A DNA stretch of 64,000 bases, taken from Fragilariopsis cylindrus CCMP1102. Taxonomy: Eukaryota; Bacillariophyta; Bacillariophyceae; Bacillariales; Bacillariaceae. Position 1 is the stretch's first letter; every line of letters starts with the position of its first letter. A program made the position numbers and the translations under genes. The stretch lies in the NCBI GenBank assembly GCA_900095095.1, contig FMBT01000330.1, forward strand, positions 124,001 through 188,000. The letters are read 5' to 3'. Positions 10,961 through 20,877 of the stretch are shown piece by piece. Under the pieces are notes generated by a model. That model worked only from the letters and a program-made list of their open reading frames with translations, did no database searches and was not told the origin of the DNA.

Positions 10961-12700
10961 CTATAAAATACTAGCTATTGATACGTATGCACCACCAATA
11001 CCTAAAATACCACCAATAATCATCATAAGATAGGCATACTTCACTTCCCGTTCTGTTTCTTTATTCATATGACAACAACAATTTGTAACTAATGATATGA
11101 ACATAATAGGTGGGAATATATATATTATCAAAGTACTCATTGTTGCACCACTAAAACTCAATACAAATGTTAAATTGTTTACATATATAGCCAATACCGT
11201 AACGAATGATAACAAAACAACCGTAACAACATTCGATTCTAATTGACTAACAGTTGGGGTTGTTGCTGTTGCTGTTGATGATTGTTTTGGTTTTATTAAT
11301 GCTAATAATCCATCCCTACCACCATGGAATAATAATGGGTAGGCAAAAATAACTGATACTGCTACACCAAATCGTGCTATTGTTGCTAATGGATCACGAT
11401 AGGAATAATTATCAAGGATGAATCCTAATGAATTCTGACCAAATGTTAAAAAACCAAGTGATGAAACGATTGTGTATGTAATAGCTGCTAATAAAAAACC
11501 AGTCGTAACAACGATATTAAATCGTCCTGTTGTATGATCCTTTAATTCATAATAATATTTGGGTGCATTATAATGAGCAACATACCCAGTTGATAGGATA
11601 GAAATCAATGTAAGTGATTTCAATGATGTAAAAAATGATATTGCACCATCTTCCTCCTCTTCACTAATTGTACTGCTGGTATCATTCTCATTGTAAAAAC
11701 TTGGACGTTGTTCTGATGATAAATCGTTATAATATGAAGTTGGTCCATTATCAGCAGCATTATTCATACTACCTTCAGGTGTGTATGTTCCATCAAAATA
11801 TCGAATTGCCATGGTTGAAATTGTAACTAATGTCCCCAATGTACCGATTGCACTGAAAATTGATAACGAACCTAACCGTTGTGACAAACATAATGGAAAT
11901 AATATCAAAACTGTTACAGTTATTAAAACAACTTCAGACGATATATCATAATGTGTGTCACTGCTCCTATCGCTACCCATAAATGATGATATTACGTATC
12001 TAACAAGGGGGGTACACGTTGAAGCAATAATAATTGAAAAACTCCATGTTCCTAATAATGCTTTACCAAACACGACACAATCCACAAAGAATTGATACTT
12101 CGGTGAATGTACACGTGAAATTGTTTGTTCCCATGCCATCGAATAGGTATGACTTTTTGTGATGGCACATATTCGTCCCAATAATGAAAAACTGAAGGCA
12201 TTTGCTAATCCCATAATAATAATCACAAAGAATGCCGGCAATAATGCAGTGGGTGTATTCCCGTAGGCCGCAATTCCTGCTGGTAAACTCAATCCGCCAC
12301 TACCAACAATATTCTTTAATAAATTTGATATTTCATCACCAATGGAAGCAAACCCACCATCACCATTCTGCCATACATCCGATGATTCAAAGATACAATT
12401 TGGATTAAATTTGGATTTTTCTTGTTTTTCTTCAAATAATAGATCAGCATTTTCTAATTCTACAATACTGGCATACGAGGTCGATGACGGTCGACGTGAT
12501 ATGTTGCTTCTTTCGGAGTTGTTGATTGTGTTATCCCTGCTATTAACGTTATTGCTACTACTAGAACCATAATCTGTTGCTATCAGCGAAACAACCTCGA
12601 CAGTCGTAGCGGCAGGATCGAAAAGCGAAGTTGAAGTCGAAGTCGAAGTCGATGACGACGATTTGGATGCCGCCGCCGAAGACGATACAGATGACCCCAT
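10961..12700 (-). CDS. Amino acid/auxin permease family transporter (AAAP, SLC32/36/38-like)
   Basis: A 579-residue single-exon membrane protein. After a Ser/Thr/Asn-rich cytosolic head of about 120 residues, the first membrane segment carries the family signature L-L-K-N-I-V-G-S-G-G-L-S-L-P-A-G. About ten more hydrophobic segments follow, including F-V-I-I-I-M-G-L-A and the C-terminal I-I-G-G-I-L-G-I-G-G-A-Y. A hydrophilic loop of about 60 residues with an acidic S-E-E-E-E-D patch lies near residues 310-350. AAAP proteins move neutral or cationic amino acids across the plasma or vacuolar membrane with protons or sodium; the substrate cannot be read here. The length is normal for the family once the long head is discounted. 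Confidence 0.85.
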   Translation of the reverse strand: MGSSVSSSAAASKSSSSTSTSTSTSLFDPAATTVEVVSLIATDYGSSSSNNVNSRDNTINNSERSNISRRPSSTSYASIVELENADLLFEEKQEKSKFNPNCIFESSDVWQNGDGGFASIGDEISNLLKNIVGSGGLSLPAGIAAYGNTPTALLPAFFVIIIMGLANAFSFSLLGRICAITKSHTYSMAWEQTISRVHSPKYQFFVDCVVFGKALLGTWSFSIIIASTCTPLVRYVISSFMGSDRSSDTHYDISSEVVLITVTVLILFPLCLSQRLGSLSIFSAIGTLGTLVTISTMAIRYFDGTYTPEGSMNNAADNGPTSYYNDLSSEQRPSFYNENDTSSTISEEEEDGAISFFTSLKSLTLISILSTGYVAHYNAPKYYYELKDHTTGRFNIVVTTGFLLAAITYTIVSSLGFLTFGQNSLGFILDNYSYRDPLATIARFGVAVSVIFAYPLLFHGGRDGLLALIKPKQSSTATATTPTVSQLESNVVTVVLLSFVTVLAIYVNNLTFVLSFSGATMSTLIIYIFPPIMFISLVTNCCCHMNKETEREVKYAYLMMIIGGILGIGGAYVSIASIL

Positions 12701-12920
12701 TGATAAATAAAGTCTGGTGGGTTGTTTTTTGCTTGCTACGTTACTGCTTCTTGCTATACAACATAATTTACTGTCTTCGTTTTGTTTTGTGTCGGCAATT
12801 CGTTAGAAATTCGAACTTTCATCGATTGTCGATGATGTGTCGATTTTGTGGGACTTGACTCACCCAGTAAAATTATAATTTTTCAATTTCTTCTTTCAGT
12901 CACATAAAGAATGAGTCCTG

Positions 12921-13179
12921 TATCATACGGATCGAGTTAGTCGTGTCCTGATGATCTGTAAAAACAAAGTAATCTAAATAAATATGTCTTCTATGTCGTT
13001 TAGCGAGAAGTGCTCGCTAAACCAGTGATATTCTAATGAATGCGCATTTCGTGTTTGTTCAGAAGTATTACATCTTTAATCATAATCTTAAATCTATCAA
13101 CTTATAAACGTAAACCTTAACCTTAAACACACTCTCATGTCCACTTATTAAGTTAAGCTTTACTCCGAATAACATCATA
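12921..13179 (+). repeat. 5' LTR
   Basis: Matches the 3' LTR base for base by eye over 259 bp. It contains a perfect 10-bp stem with a 5-nt loop (GTTTAGCGAG / CTCGCTAAAC, 12998-13022), which may be a structural or 3'-end processing signal in the R region. Confidence 0.9.
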
Positions 13180-13192
13180 GGTTATGAGCCCA
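13180..13192 (+). promoter_or_regulatory. Primer binding site, half-tRNA initiator-Met type
   Basis: GGTTATGAGCCCA begins directly after the LTR. Its complement is the anticodon arm of initiator tRNA-Met (GGGCTCATAACC), not the tRNA 3' end. Drosophila copia and yeast Ty5 prime from a cleaved half-tRNA at the same sequence, so the same mechanism is inferred. Confidence 0.75.
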
Positions 13193-13456
13193 AAATTCTC
13201 TAACGAAATATTCAACTTAATTACTCAACTCTGAGCACTAACGGACACGACTCACGCCGGCTCTTCAATTTCAAAATTTTATCACTTAAGTAAAACTAAC
13301 CGTTTTCCTTCATACTAACGGTCACATCCAACTACGTACTACAATCACGTACTACATCAACGCACACTCGCGTACTACAATCCTCTCTTATCGCTCCTAC
13401 TCACTTTCACATCATATTACTTAGGAATCAGCGACAAACCTCACGTACTTTACACC

Positions 13457-15349
13457 ATGCCGACTCCCCTTAATAGACGCTCACTCGCCGTCACTAACTC
13501 AAATTTTCTACAAACGGTACTCAATTCAGTACTTCCTTTGATTATTCTAACTTTCACTTCAATCCACGCTAATCAACGCGTTATCACTCCACATAAAACT
13601 CAACTTCGATTACACTTCGCTAACCACTACAATCCTTTTCAAATCACTACTGAATTGACCATCATGGCGTCTCCTGGTACTCCTCCTCGCAACGAGGATC
13701 TCACTGCTGTCTTTCACGATACAATTGATCGTCGTGTCGAAGGATCCGTCTCATCTGATTTACTTCCTACCGATCTTAATGATCCATCTACCATCGAAGC
13801 TGCAACCATCACCATCGGTGGAGTTGCTTTCGATCTTGAAGAAGATGAACAAGTTACTACTGAGTCTACCGCTCTCTACACCAAGGCTATGCGTGCTACC
13901 TATGATGCCGACAAAAAGGGTCAACTGGATCTACTCAAACTTGTGCAAGGAAAGCAGCAACAGCTTTATTCTGCTATTTCCATCTCTGTCAATGACCCTG
14001 AAAAACTCCTTAATCACTACTCGCTTTCAAAGCTGAACAAGGAGTGCCGTCGCAACCTAGCTAAGTACGACCTACTTGCACCCTTCACTATCGTCTTTCC
14101 TACATCACCCGGCAGTCGCTCACTTCGTACCAGTAAGGGAGCTCTGGTGTCACATGATCTCTTTACGAACACCCATCGTATCACTGCACAACAAGTCGCC
14201 GATTCTACTAGATGGTACAGAGGCTTCACTGCTACTAAAGGTCGTCTCCGAGAAGATCTTGCCTGGTCCCTATCCTACTTCGAAAACAATGTTGATTCTG
14301 CCTTGTACGCTCGGATTCACTCCAAAATCCTCACCTACGACGAGCGCAGTCGCGGAGGACCTCTTTTCTTCAAGCTTCTCAATAATGAGACCACTACTAC
14401 TAGTGATTCTAACAAGAAAGCACTCATCACTATCGTTGGCACATACAAGATTCGCGTGTCTTGTAAGGGAGAACGAATCCCCGACGTAGTCGACCTTTTC
14501 CGTGCTATCACTGATACTGTATATGCTCTACACGATGATTCTCTACCTGACGAGTATGTTGACAAACTCATTGAGATCTTCACCACTACAAGCGTTCAAA
14601 TGTTCAACGATCTCTTCACTGAACTCAAAAGACAACTATTTTCTTCTCAACTTCAATCAGATCTTGATGACCTCATTGTTCCAATCGGTAATGCTTCTCA
14701 CCTCGGAAATGATCTTAAAGGCGCTAACTACGTATTGAACTATGCTGGTAAGGCCTTTTATACTCTCTCACAACGTGGCGATTGGGACAAGTGCCTACAA
14801 CAGCCTGCTGGTGAAGCTGCGGCTCACATTGCAGCCGGAGGCGACACATCATCTTCTGGCATTAGTTGCTTCAACTGTGGTGACGGTCATCACCTTCGCC
14901 ATTGCCCATTGCCTCGTGACCATGCCAAAATCACTAAGGCTCGTGCAGAGCAAGCCTCATCTCAACCTTCTAAATTTGGACGTAGAGCCTTCACTCGTCC
15001 GCCTAAGTGGCGTCTTCCTGAAGAAGCAGAGAACAACAAGCGTGTTATCGATGGAAAGCCTTACACTTTCAATCCTACTTCCAAGCGATGGGATGCTGAT
15101 ACTGTACCCGATAGTGGAATTCCTCCTACTGCCGCTGCTGTACCTCCTGCAACACCAACTGGACAACCATCTACTCCTGCACCTGCTACACCAACAACCT
15201 TGACATTGCCCACTATGCCTACTTTGCCACTTGCACAAGGAGCCTTCTTCGCTGGTTATGGTGGATCTCCTATTATGGATCGCGAATCTCATAAGAAAGC
15301 TCTTGCTCTACAAATGGTTCAATTGAAACAAGCCTACGAGAACATGTGA
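13457..15349 (+). CDS. gag: Copia-type gag polyprotein
   Basis: A 630-residue frame; an in-frame ATG at 13664 in a better context (ATCATGG) begins M-A-S-P-G-T-P and may be the real start, because the first 69 residues are hydrophobic and atypical. The central part is the helical capsid-like region. A zinc knuckle lies at about residue 471 (C-F-N-C-G-D-G-H-H-L-R-H-C), one residue shorter than the canonical C-x2-C-x4-H-x4-C. The C-terminus is Pro/Thr-rich. Gag packages the RNA into virus-like particles. It ends at a UGA (15347-15349), after which the same frame stays open into pol. Confidence 0.85.
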   Translation: MPTPLNRRSLAVTNSNFLQTVLNSVLPLIILTFTSIHANQRVITPHKTQLRLHFANHYNPFQITTELTIMASPGTPPRNEDLTAVFHDTIDRRVEGSVSSDLLPTDLNDPSTIEAATITIGGVAFDLEEDEQVTTESTALYTKAMRATYDADKKGQLDLLKLVQGKQQQLYSAISISVNDPEKLLNHYSLSKLNKECRRNLAKYDLLAPFTIVFPTSPGSRSLRTSKGALVSHDLFTNTHRITAQQVADSTRWYRGFTATKGRLREDLAWSLSYFENNVDSALYARIHSKILTYDERSRGGPLFFKLLNNETTTTSDSNKKALITIVGTYKIRVSCKGERIPDVVDLFRAITDTVYALHDDSLPDEYVDKLIEIFTTTSVQMFNDLFTELKRQLFSSQLQSDLDDLIVPIGNASHLGNDLKGANYVLNYAGKAFYTLSQRGDWDKCLQQPAGEAAAHIAAGGDTSSSGISCFNCGDGHHLRHCPLPRDHAKITKARAEQASSQPSKFGRRAFTRPPKWRLPEEAENNKRVIDGKPYTFNPTSKRWDADTVPDSGIPPTAAAVPPATPTGQPSTPAPATPTTLTLPTMPTLPLAQGAFFAGYGGSPIMDRESHKKALALQMVQLKQAYENM

Positions 15350-18300
15350 AACTCGATACATCTGGTCGACGCCATCGAGGTCACTGCTGTCATCCTCTGG
15401 TGGATGCCAATCTTCCTGTCACTATTCCTACTCCTCAGCCGTTCCACACTTCTATCGACACTATGGAATATTTGGTCCTCCTTTTGGTTCTATTGCGCTA
15501 TGTTCGACTACTACATCCTACCGTATGCCTGTCTACTCATCACCACTCCACTCGGCTTCCTTCGCAACTGCTTCCTTCGCTTCACTTGGTATCTTGAGAG
15601 GCACGTTACAGTAGAATTCTTCATCTACGGTATATTCCTTCCTTTCGCATACATACCATCCATTCTTTTCAATCATGCCGGGCGCTACACCTTACCTTAC
15701 TCAAAGTGTGGTGGTCCTCGTCGTCGCCATCGTCCCCATCGTTCAAAGGGAGCTCATCTAGCTCGGTACTTTTCCAATCTAAGAAGCACTACTACTGTCA
15801 TCACTACTTCTAAGGGAGATTATCGAAATTCTAATCCAATTCGTAATAGAAGTACTGCACCGAATGATGCTTCTCACCTGCCGATGCACCAATGGTTGCT
15901 TCTCATGATTATCGACAACCTCCTACAATGTTGTTTCTCATCCAATGCTTCTCAACTGGCGATTCTCATGGTGATCGTTCTCATCAAGGTTCTCACTAAG
16001 ATACTTGCTTCTCATCAATCTGGTTACCAACGGTCATTGACTGATGCTTCTCATCACGGTCTCTCCGCCGACGAGCAAGTAGCTCTACTCATCAAGAAGA
16101 ACCCATCTCTTAGTCTTGATCTGTTTCTCTTTGAAAGCAAGATGTACTGGAAAGATATTCTAACTCCATCTCCAACTACGATCAACTTTCCTTCCACATC
16201 CATCGATTCCTTCCTACATTCCTTCAACGTAATAGATCACTTTTACTCTATCAAGTCACTGCTACCATCTAGCCAGTATATGTCAATCGATCCATCATCG
16301 TCTCAATTCCAACGAATCTTGCTTGAAGCAAAAGGACTACAAACATCCATCCGTCAATATGGGGAAGTTCTTCCTCTGTCTTCCCCTGCAATCTACGTCT
16401 CTACCAACAAGGATGACTTACCCATCGTAATTGACACAGGAGCCTCATGCACTATAACTCCATCATTATCCGATTTCACTTCCAAACCTACTAAGCCAGA
16501 TACTGCTACTTTGGGTAGCCTTACTACTGTTCAAACCAAGGTTACGGGTCAAGGTCCAATCGAATGGGATATTGAAGACGTAAATGGAGTCCTGAAGAAG
16601 TTGCGGACTACATCCTACTACGTTCCTGAAGCGACCATCCGTCTCTTCTCTCCACAAACTTACTTCAAAGCTAATCCTAAAGGAAGCCTCACTCTCAACA
16701 ATGAAGGCATCTTCCTTCATATGCCATGTGGTACTAATCTTAAGTTCCCAATTCAAGCTGGAAGCAATCTACCCATCATGCTCACTCGACAAGCTCTTCA
16801 CAGATCAAGAACCAAGTCCTGCAACTTCAATCGACCACATCACAAGCCTTCATTAGATTCGATGACAAACGTTCTCTCATTCATCTGTTCCACAACTTAC
16901 GATCACTTTGTACACGGTTCCATCTTCCACCTTCAACATGTTGGAGCCATGGTCGCTGTTGTGAGCGATGATGCTGTTTTAAAGCATTCTAACAATAACT
17001 TATCTCCAGAACAAAAGGAATTACTATTGTGGCATCACCGACTAGGTCATATTGGAATTGCCAAAGCACAATCACTTCTTCAGAAACCTCGTACTACGTC
17101 ATTCAATGACCTTCAGTCAAGATTGATCTCTCCTTCCAACAACAAGAGCTCTCACTGTCAGTTGCCACTATGCACTGCATGTCAATACGCCAAGCAGAAG
17201 AGAAAGAATCCTCCGAAGGGCACCGTAGCAACTCCCATTACAACTACTGGTCTCAGTGACGACACTCTAATGCCTGGAGCCAGAGTGTCAGTTGATCTCT
17301 ATTGCTCTTCTACTCTTGGCCGACTGCCACATACATTTGGAAAAGAAAAGTCTGCCCTTCAGTTTACAGGAGGAGCTATCTTTGTTGATCATGCGACAAA
17401 GCTTATACACAATACTCACCAACACTCCACTTCTACTGCCGAGTCTGTTCTCTCAAAGCATCTCTTTGAAGATTACAGTGACGCCTTTGGTGTTCGAATT
17501 AAAGAGTATGTTACCGACAACAAACCATTTCATGGTGGTGATTGGGTAGGAGCTCATCATCAGAACTATGCAGAAAGAAACATCCAATCCATTTTCAATA
17601 TGGCTCGTGCCATGCTCATTCACTTTGCCATGCACTGGCCTCAAGCTTCCTCTACTGACCTATGGCCATTTGCAGTGGATCAAGCTGTTCATATCTGGAA
17701 TCATCTTCCAAATTCAGATACCAAGCTAAGCCCTATCGAACTATTCACCAAGACCAAGTTTCACAATCATCATCATCTTCAAAACTTACATGTGTTTGGT
17801 TGTCCTGTTTATGTGCTAGATCCTACACTACAAGACGCTAAGAAACTGCCTAAGTGGAATAGAAAGAGTCGCCGTGCCGTCTATCTTGGTTACAGTAAGC
17901 AACACTCCAACAACGTTCACATGGTTCTCAGTCTTGAAACAGGAAACATATCTCCACAGTATCATCTTGTCTTTGATGACACCTTCTCTACGGTCTATTC
18001 AGATGGAGCTTTCGACGCTGATGTTTGGAACTCTTTAGTAACATCCAACTTGGAACGTCATCATGATGCACCTACTACTGTTCCTTCTTCCTTTGAATTC
18101 AATGACTCCATTTCTAATTCAAACGAAGGGAGGATGAGAACAGAACAGTCTCAAAGTAGTTCCACAATTGACAACGACGTCCTGTCATTTATTGACAATC
18201 TTCCAACACCAGCACCATCATCAGATTTTCCATCATTGCCTGTTGATATCAATGATCATCTTCCTTCTGGCCCAGAGTCAACCTTTCGTTCGCCTACAAA

Positions 18301-20362
18301 AACTACTCGATTTCCTCCTCCGTCTCGCTCTCCAGAGGGAGCAAGACGACCAACTTCGGTTCTAGAGGGAGCCTCATTACCAACTTCAGCTCCAGAGGGA
18401 GCCTCACTACCAACTTCAGCTCCAGAGGGAGCAGATTTACGCCGTTCCTCTAGGACGCGCAAGCCTGTTGACCGACTCAATCTCCTCAGCTCAACTAGAA
18501 GCATCGACTCCAAGATATTTAGCATGTTCAATAGTACTCCATGTCCCAAGGGCTCAAGGCAGATCACTTTCAGAAAGACTGATCAACCTCCTCGGGTAAC
18601 AAGAGAGTCAATCAATCAACAGTTTCTCTCACAGCTTAAGTGGGACAAGTTTACTCACACCTGCTCCAATACTCACAGCGCCCTTGGAAGCTTCATCTCA
18701 GAACATCGACGCTACCTATCTAAAAACAACCTACTTAACTACTTGAATCCTGCGTTGCTAGCTACCATGGCAAATAAAGATGATAATCCAACCTTCAAAG
18801 AAGCAATGGCTGGTCCAGATGCAGGTGGATTTATAGCTGCAATGGAAGCAGAAATTCTCACTCTGGTTGAACTAGACGTCTTTGAAATTGTACTGCGCCG
18901 ACCCAGTATGAAAGTCCTATCCGGTGTATGGGCATTGAAACGAAAACGCTATCCTGATGGGTCCATCCGGAAACTCAAGGCACGATACTGTGCTAGAGGA
19001 TTTGAACAGGTAGAAGGTGTTGACTACTTTGAAACCTTCGCTCCTGTCGTCATGTGGCTCACCGTTCGCCTACTCCTCATAATGAGTATACTCCTTGAAC
19101 TTGAGACTACCCAAATTGATTATACTGCTGCTTTTGTTCATGCTGATATCGACTGCCTTGTCTACGTTGCAATGCCTCCTGGCTTTGGACTCCCTGGCCA
19201 AGTATGGAAACTTCGAAAATCCTTATATGGTCTTGCTCAATCTCCAAGAAATTACTTCCTCTACACTAAAGACAAATTGTTAAGTATGGGGTTTGTTCAA
19301 TCAGAAGCAGATCCATGCCTATTCATCTCTGCTGACATCATTTGCTTAATCTATGTTGATGATGCTCTTCTATTCTACAAAGACAAACAGTCCATTACCA
19401 CCCTCACCGATAAAATGACATCACAAGGAATGCTATTTCGCGAAGAGGAAAGTGTTGCAGGGTACCTTGGCGTCCATATTGACAGACGCAACGATGGTAC
19501 TATTCACCTCACTCAAAAGGGACTTGCCGACAAGATCGTAGATTCACTCCATCTTAGTGGAGACGACATCACCTCCGTTGATACTCCTTGCACCAAGTAT
19601 GTTCCGATCGATGAAGATGGTGAATTAGCTCATGGTGAATTCAGTTACCCATCCGTGGTTGGACAATTAAACTACTTACAAGGTCACTCGAGACCTGATA
19701 TCACTTTAGCAACATCACAGGTTGCTAGGTTTGTCCACAAACCAAAGCGCTCTCATGAGCTCGCGCTGATTCGACTCGGTCGATACTTAAAAGGAACTGC
19801 AGATAAAGGAATTATCCTACAACCAATCAACTTGAATCAATTGAATATTGACGTGTATGTCGACGCTGCTTTTGCCTGTGGTTGGGGATCTGAATGCGGA
19901 ACTAACCCCGAATCAGTTAAATCTCGTACAGGTTACATCATTGAAGTAGCTGGTTGCCCAGTTTTATGGGTATCCAAATTGCAATCTACTATTGCTACTA
20001 GTACCATGGAATCTGAGTACACTGCACTTTCAATGGCACTTCGCGCTGCCATTCCTCTCATTGCTGTCACCAAGGCTGTAGCAAACGGTCTGGACTATAC
20101 TCAAGATCGAATCTTAACTTTCAAAGCTACTGTTCATGAAGATAATCAAGGTGCAATCATCCTTGCTAACTTGGAACCTGGTCGTCATACACCAAGATCA
20201 AAATTCTATGCACTGCGCCTACACTGGTTTCGATCGTGGCTCAAGCCAAATGAAATTGAAATTATTTTCATCAGTACTAAGCTTCAAAAGGCTGACTATC
20301 TCACTAAGCCTCTACAATCAATGCCTTTTGCAATCAACCGAAAACTCTCTATGGGCTGGTAA
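15350..20362 (+). CDS. pol: Copia-type pol polyprotein (protease, integrase, RT, RNase H)
   Basis: The first ATG is at 15404, but the frame is open directly from the gag UGA and is the same frame as gag. The order is: a hydrophobic N-terminal region (to about 16000) without known domains; an aspartic protease motif D-T-G-A-S (near 16432); integrase zinc domain H-H-R-L-G-H..C-x2-C; an integrase core with V-D-L-Y, V-T-D-N and A-E-R; a region with tandem P-E-G-A repeats (18330-18440); reverse transcriptase with Q-I-D-Y-T-A-A-F and the catalytic Y-V-D-D (near 19352); and RNase H (D-A-A-F-A, S-T-M-E-S-E-Y, H-E-D-N-Q). Only 18 residues separate the second Asp from the Glu of the integrase triad where about 35 are usual, so the integrase is probably inactive. 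Confidence 0.9.
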   Translation, partial: NSIHLVDAIEVTAVILWWMPIFLSLFLLLSRSTLLSTLWNIWSSFWFYCAMFDYYILPYACLLITTPLGFLRNCFLRFTWYLERHVTVEFFIYGIFLPFAYIPSILFNHAGRYTLPYSKCGGPRRRHRPHRSKGAHLARYFSNLRSTTTVITTSKGDYRNSNPIRNRSTAPNDASHLPMHQWLLLMIIDNLLQCCFSSNASQLAILMVIVLIKVLTKILASHQSGYQRSLTDASHHGLSADEQVALLIKKNPSLSLDLFLFESKMYWKDILTPSPTTINFPSTSIDSFLHSFNVIDHFYSIKSLLPSSQYMSIDPSSSQFQRILLEAKGLQTSIRQYGEVLPLSSPAIYVSTNKDDLPIVIDTGASCTITPSLSDFTSKPTKPDTATLGSLTTVQTKVTGQGPIEWDIEDVNGVLKKLRTTSYYVPEATIRLFSPQTYFKANPKGSLTLNNEGIFLHMPCGTNLKFPIQAGSNLPIMLTRQALHRSRTKSCNFNRPHHKPSLDSMTNVLSFICSTTYDHFVHGSIFHLQHVGAMVAVVSDDAVLKHSNNNLSPEQKELLLWHHRLGHIGIAKAQSLLQKPRTTSFNDLQSRLISPSNNKSSHCQLPLCTACQYAKQKRKNPPKGTVATPITTTGLSDDTLMPGARVSVDLYCSSTLGRLPHTFGKEKSALQFTGGAIFVDHATKLIHNTHQHSTSTAESVLSKHLFEDYSDAFGVRIKEYVTDNKPFHGGDWVGAHHQNYAERNIQSIFNMARAMLIHFAMHWPQASSTDLWPFAVDQAVHIWNHLPNSDTKLSPIELFTKTKFHNHHHLQNLHVFGCPVYVLDPTLQDAKKLPKWNRKSRRAVYLGYSKQHSNNVHMVLSLETGNISPQYHLVFDDTFSTVYSDGAFDADVWNSLVTSNLERHHDAPTTVPSSFEFNDSISNSNEGRMRTEQSQSSSTIDNDVLSFIDNLPTPAPSSDFPSLPVDINDHLPSGPESTFRSPTKTTRFPPPSRSPEGARRPTSVLEGASLPTSAPEGASLPTSAPEGADLRRSSRTRKPVDRLNLLSSTRSIDSKIFSMFNSTPCPKGSRQITFRKTDQPPRVTRESINQQFLSQLKWDKFTHTCSNTHSALGSFISEHRRYLSKNNLLNYLNPALLATMANKDDNPTFKEAMAGPDAGGFIAAMEAEILTLVELDVFEIVLRRPSMKVLSGVWALKRKRYPDGSIRKLKARYCARGFEQVEGVDYFETFAPVVMWLTVRLLLIMSILLELETTQIDYTAAFVHADIDCLVYVAMPPGFGLPGQVWKLRKSLYGLAQSPRNYFLYTKDKLLSMGFVQSEADPCLFISADIICLIYVDDALLFYKDKQSITTLTDKMTSQGMLFREEESVAGYLGVHIDRRNDGTIHLTQKGLADKIVDSLHLSGDDITSVDTPCTKYVPIDEDGELAHGEFSYPSVVGQLNYLQGHSRPDITLATSQVARFVHKPKRSHELALIRLGRYLKGTADKGIILQPINLNQLNIDVYVDAAFACGWGSECGTNPESVKSRTGYIIEVAGCPVLWVSKLQSTIATSTMESEYTALSMALRAAIPLIAVTKAVANGLDYTQDRILTFKATVHEDNQGAIILANLEPGRHTPRSKFYALRLHWFRSWLKPNEIEIIFISTKLQKADYLTKPLQSMPFAINRKLSMGW

Positions 20363-20367
20363 TACCA

Positions 20368-20376
20368 GAAAGGGAG
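20368..20376 (+). promoter_or_regulatory. Polypurine tract
   Basis: GAAAGGGAG lies immediately before the 3' LTR and six bases after the pol stop codon, the expected place for plus-strand priming. Confidence 0.75.
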
Positions 20377-20635
20377 TATCATACGGATCGAGTTAGTCGT
20401 GTCCTGATGATCTGTAAAAACAAAGTAATCTAAATAAATATGTCTTCTATGTCGTTTAGCGAGAAGTGCTCGCTAAACCAGTGATATTCTAATGAATGCG
20501 CATTTCGTGTTTGTTCAGAAGTATTACATCTTTAATCATAATCTTAAATCTATCAACTTATAAACGTAAACCTTAACCTTAAACACACTCTCATGTCCAC
20601 TTATTAAGTTAAGCTTTACTCCGAATAACATCATA
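20377..20635 (+). repeat. 3' LTR
   Basis: Same length and, by eye, same sequence as the 5' LTR, including the GTTTAGCGAG hairpin (20454-20478). It is followed by host sequence beginning TGGAAGC. Confidence 0.9.
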
Positions 20636-20877
20636 TGGAAGCAATTGATAATACTGCCTGCATGGAAGCGTGTTGAAATTACATTTGAAAAGATCACTCT
20701 TCCTGGATCATTCTTGATCAAGAGAATCAATCAATCAATCACAACTACCGATGATCGAGTAAAACAAGGAAAACACAACACATATATGTAGCATCAATTC
20801 ACATCACATAACATCACTCGATCTCCTAGCTAGACAGACAACCTAATAGATATTAGTATTGCTACATCATTTTGGGA

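Larger units (their letters stand above)
12921..20635 (+). mobile_element. Complete Ty1/copia-type LTR retrotransposon (diatom CoDi-like)
   Basis: The 7715-bp element has 259-bp direct LTRs that I read as identical (12921-13179, 20377-20635), a primer site directly after the 5' LTR, gag and pol frames in the order protease-integrase-RT-RNase H (the copia order), and a polypurine tract before the 3' LTR. LTR termini appear to be TAT...ATA instead of TG...CA. I find no 5-bp target duplication: the flanks are GTCCTG and TGGAAG. Identical LTRs imply a very recent insertion, yet the integrase core is shortened. The element separates the transporter gene from the CNB-bestrophin gene and interrupts neither. 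Confidence 0.9.

Noticed and set aside
13457-13663. The N-terminal 69 residues of gag as genuine protein
   Set aside because: Not rejected outright, but a better start (ATCATGG) exists at 13664, and the upstream part has a hydrophobic, non-gag composition.
15404-15660. An envelope-like membrane protein between gag and protease
   Set aside because: Envelope genes lie after pol in LTR elements, and the hydrophobicity is probably an out-of-frame reading of gag-like sequence.
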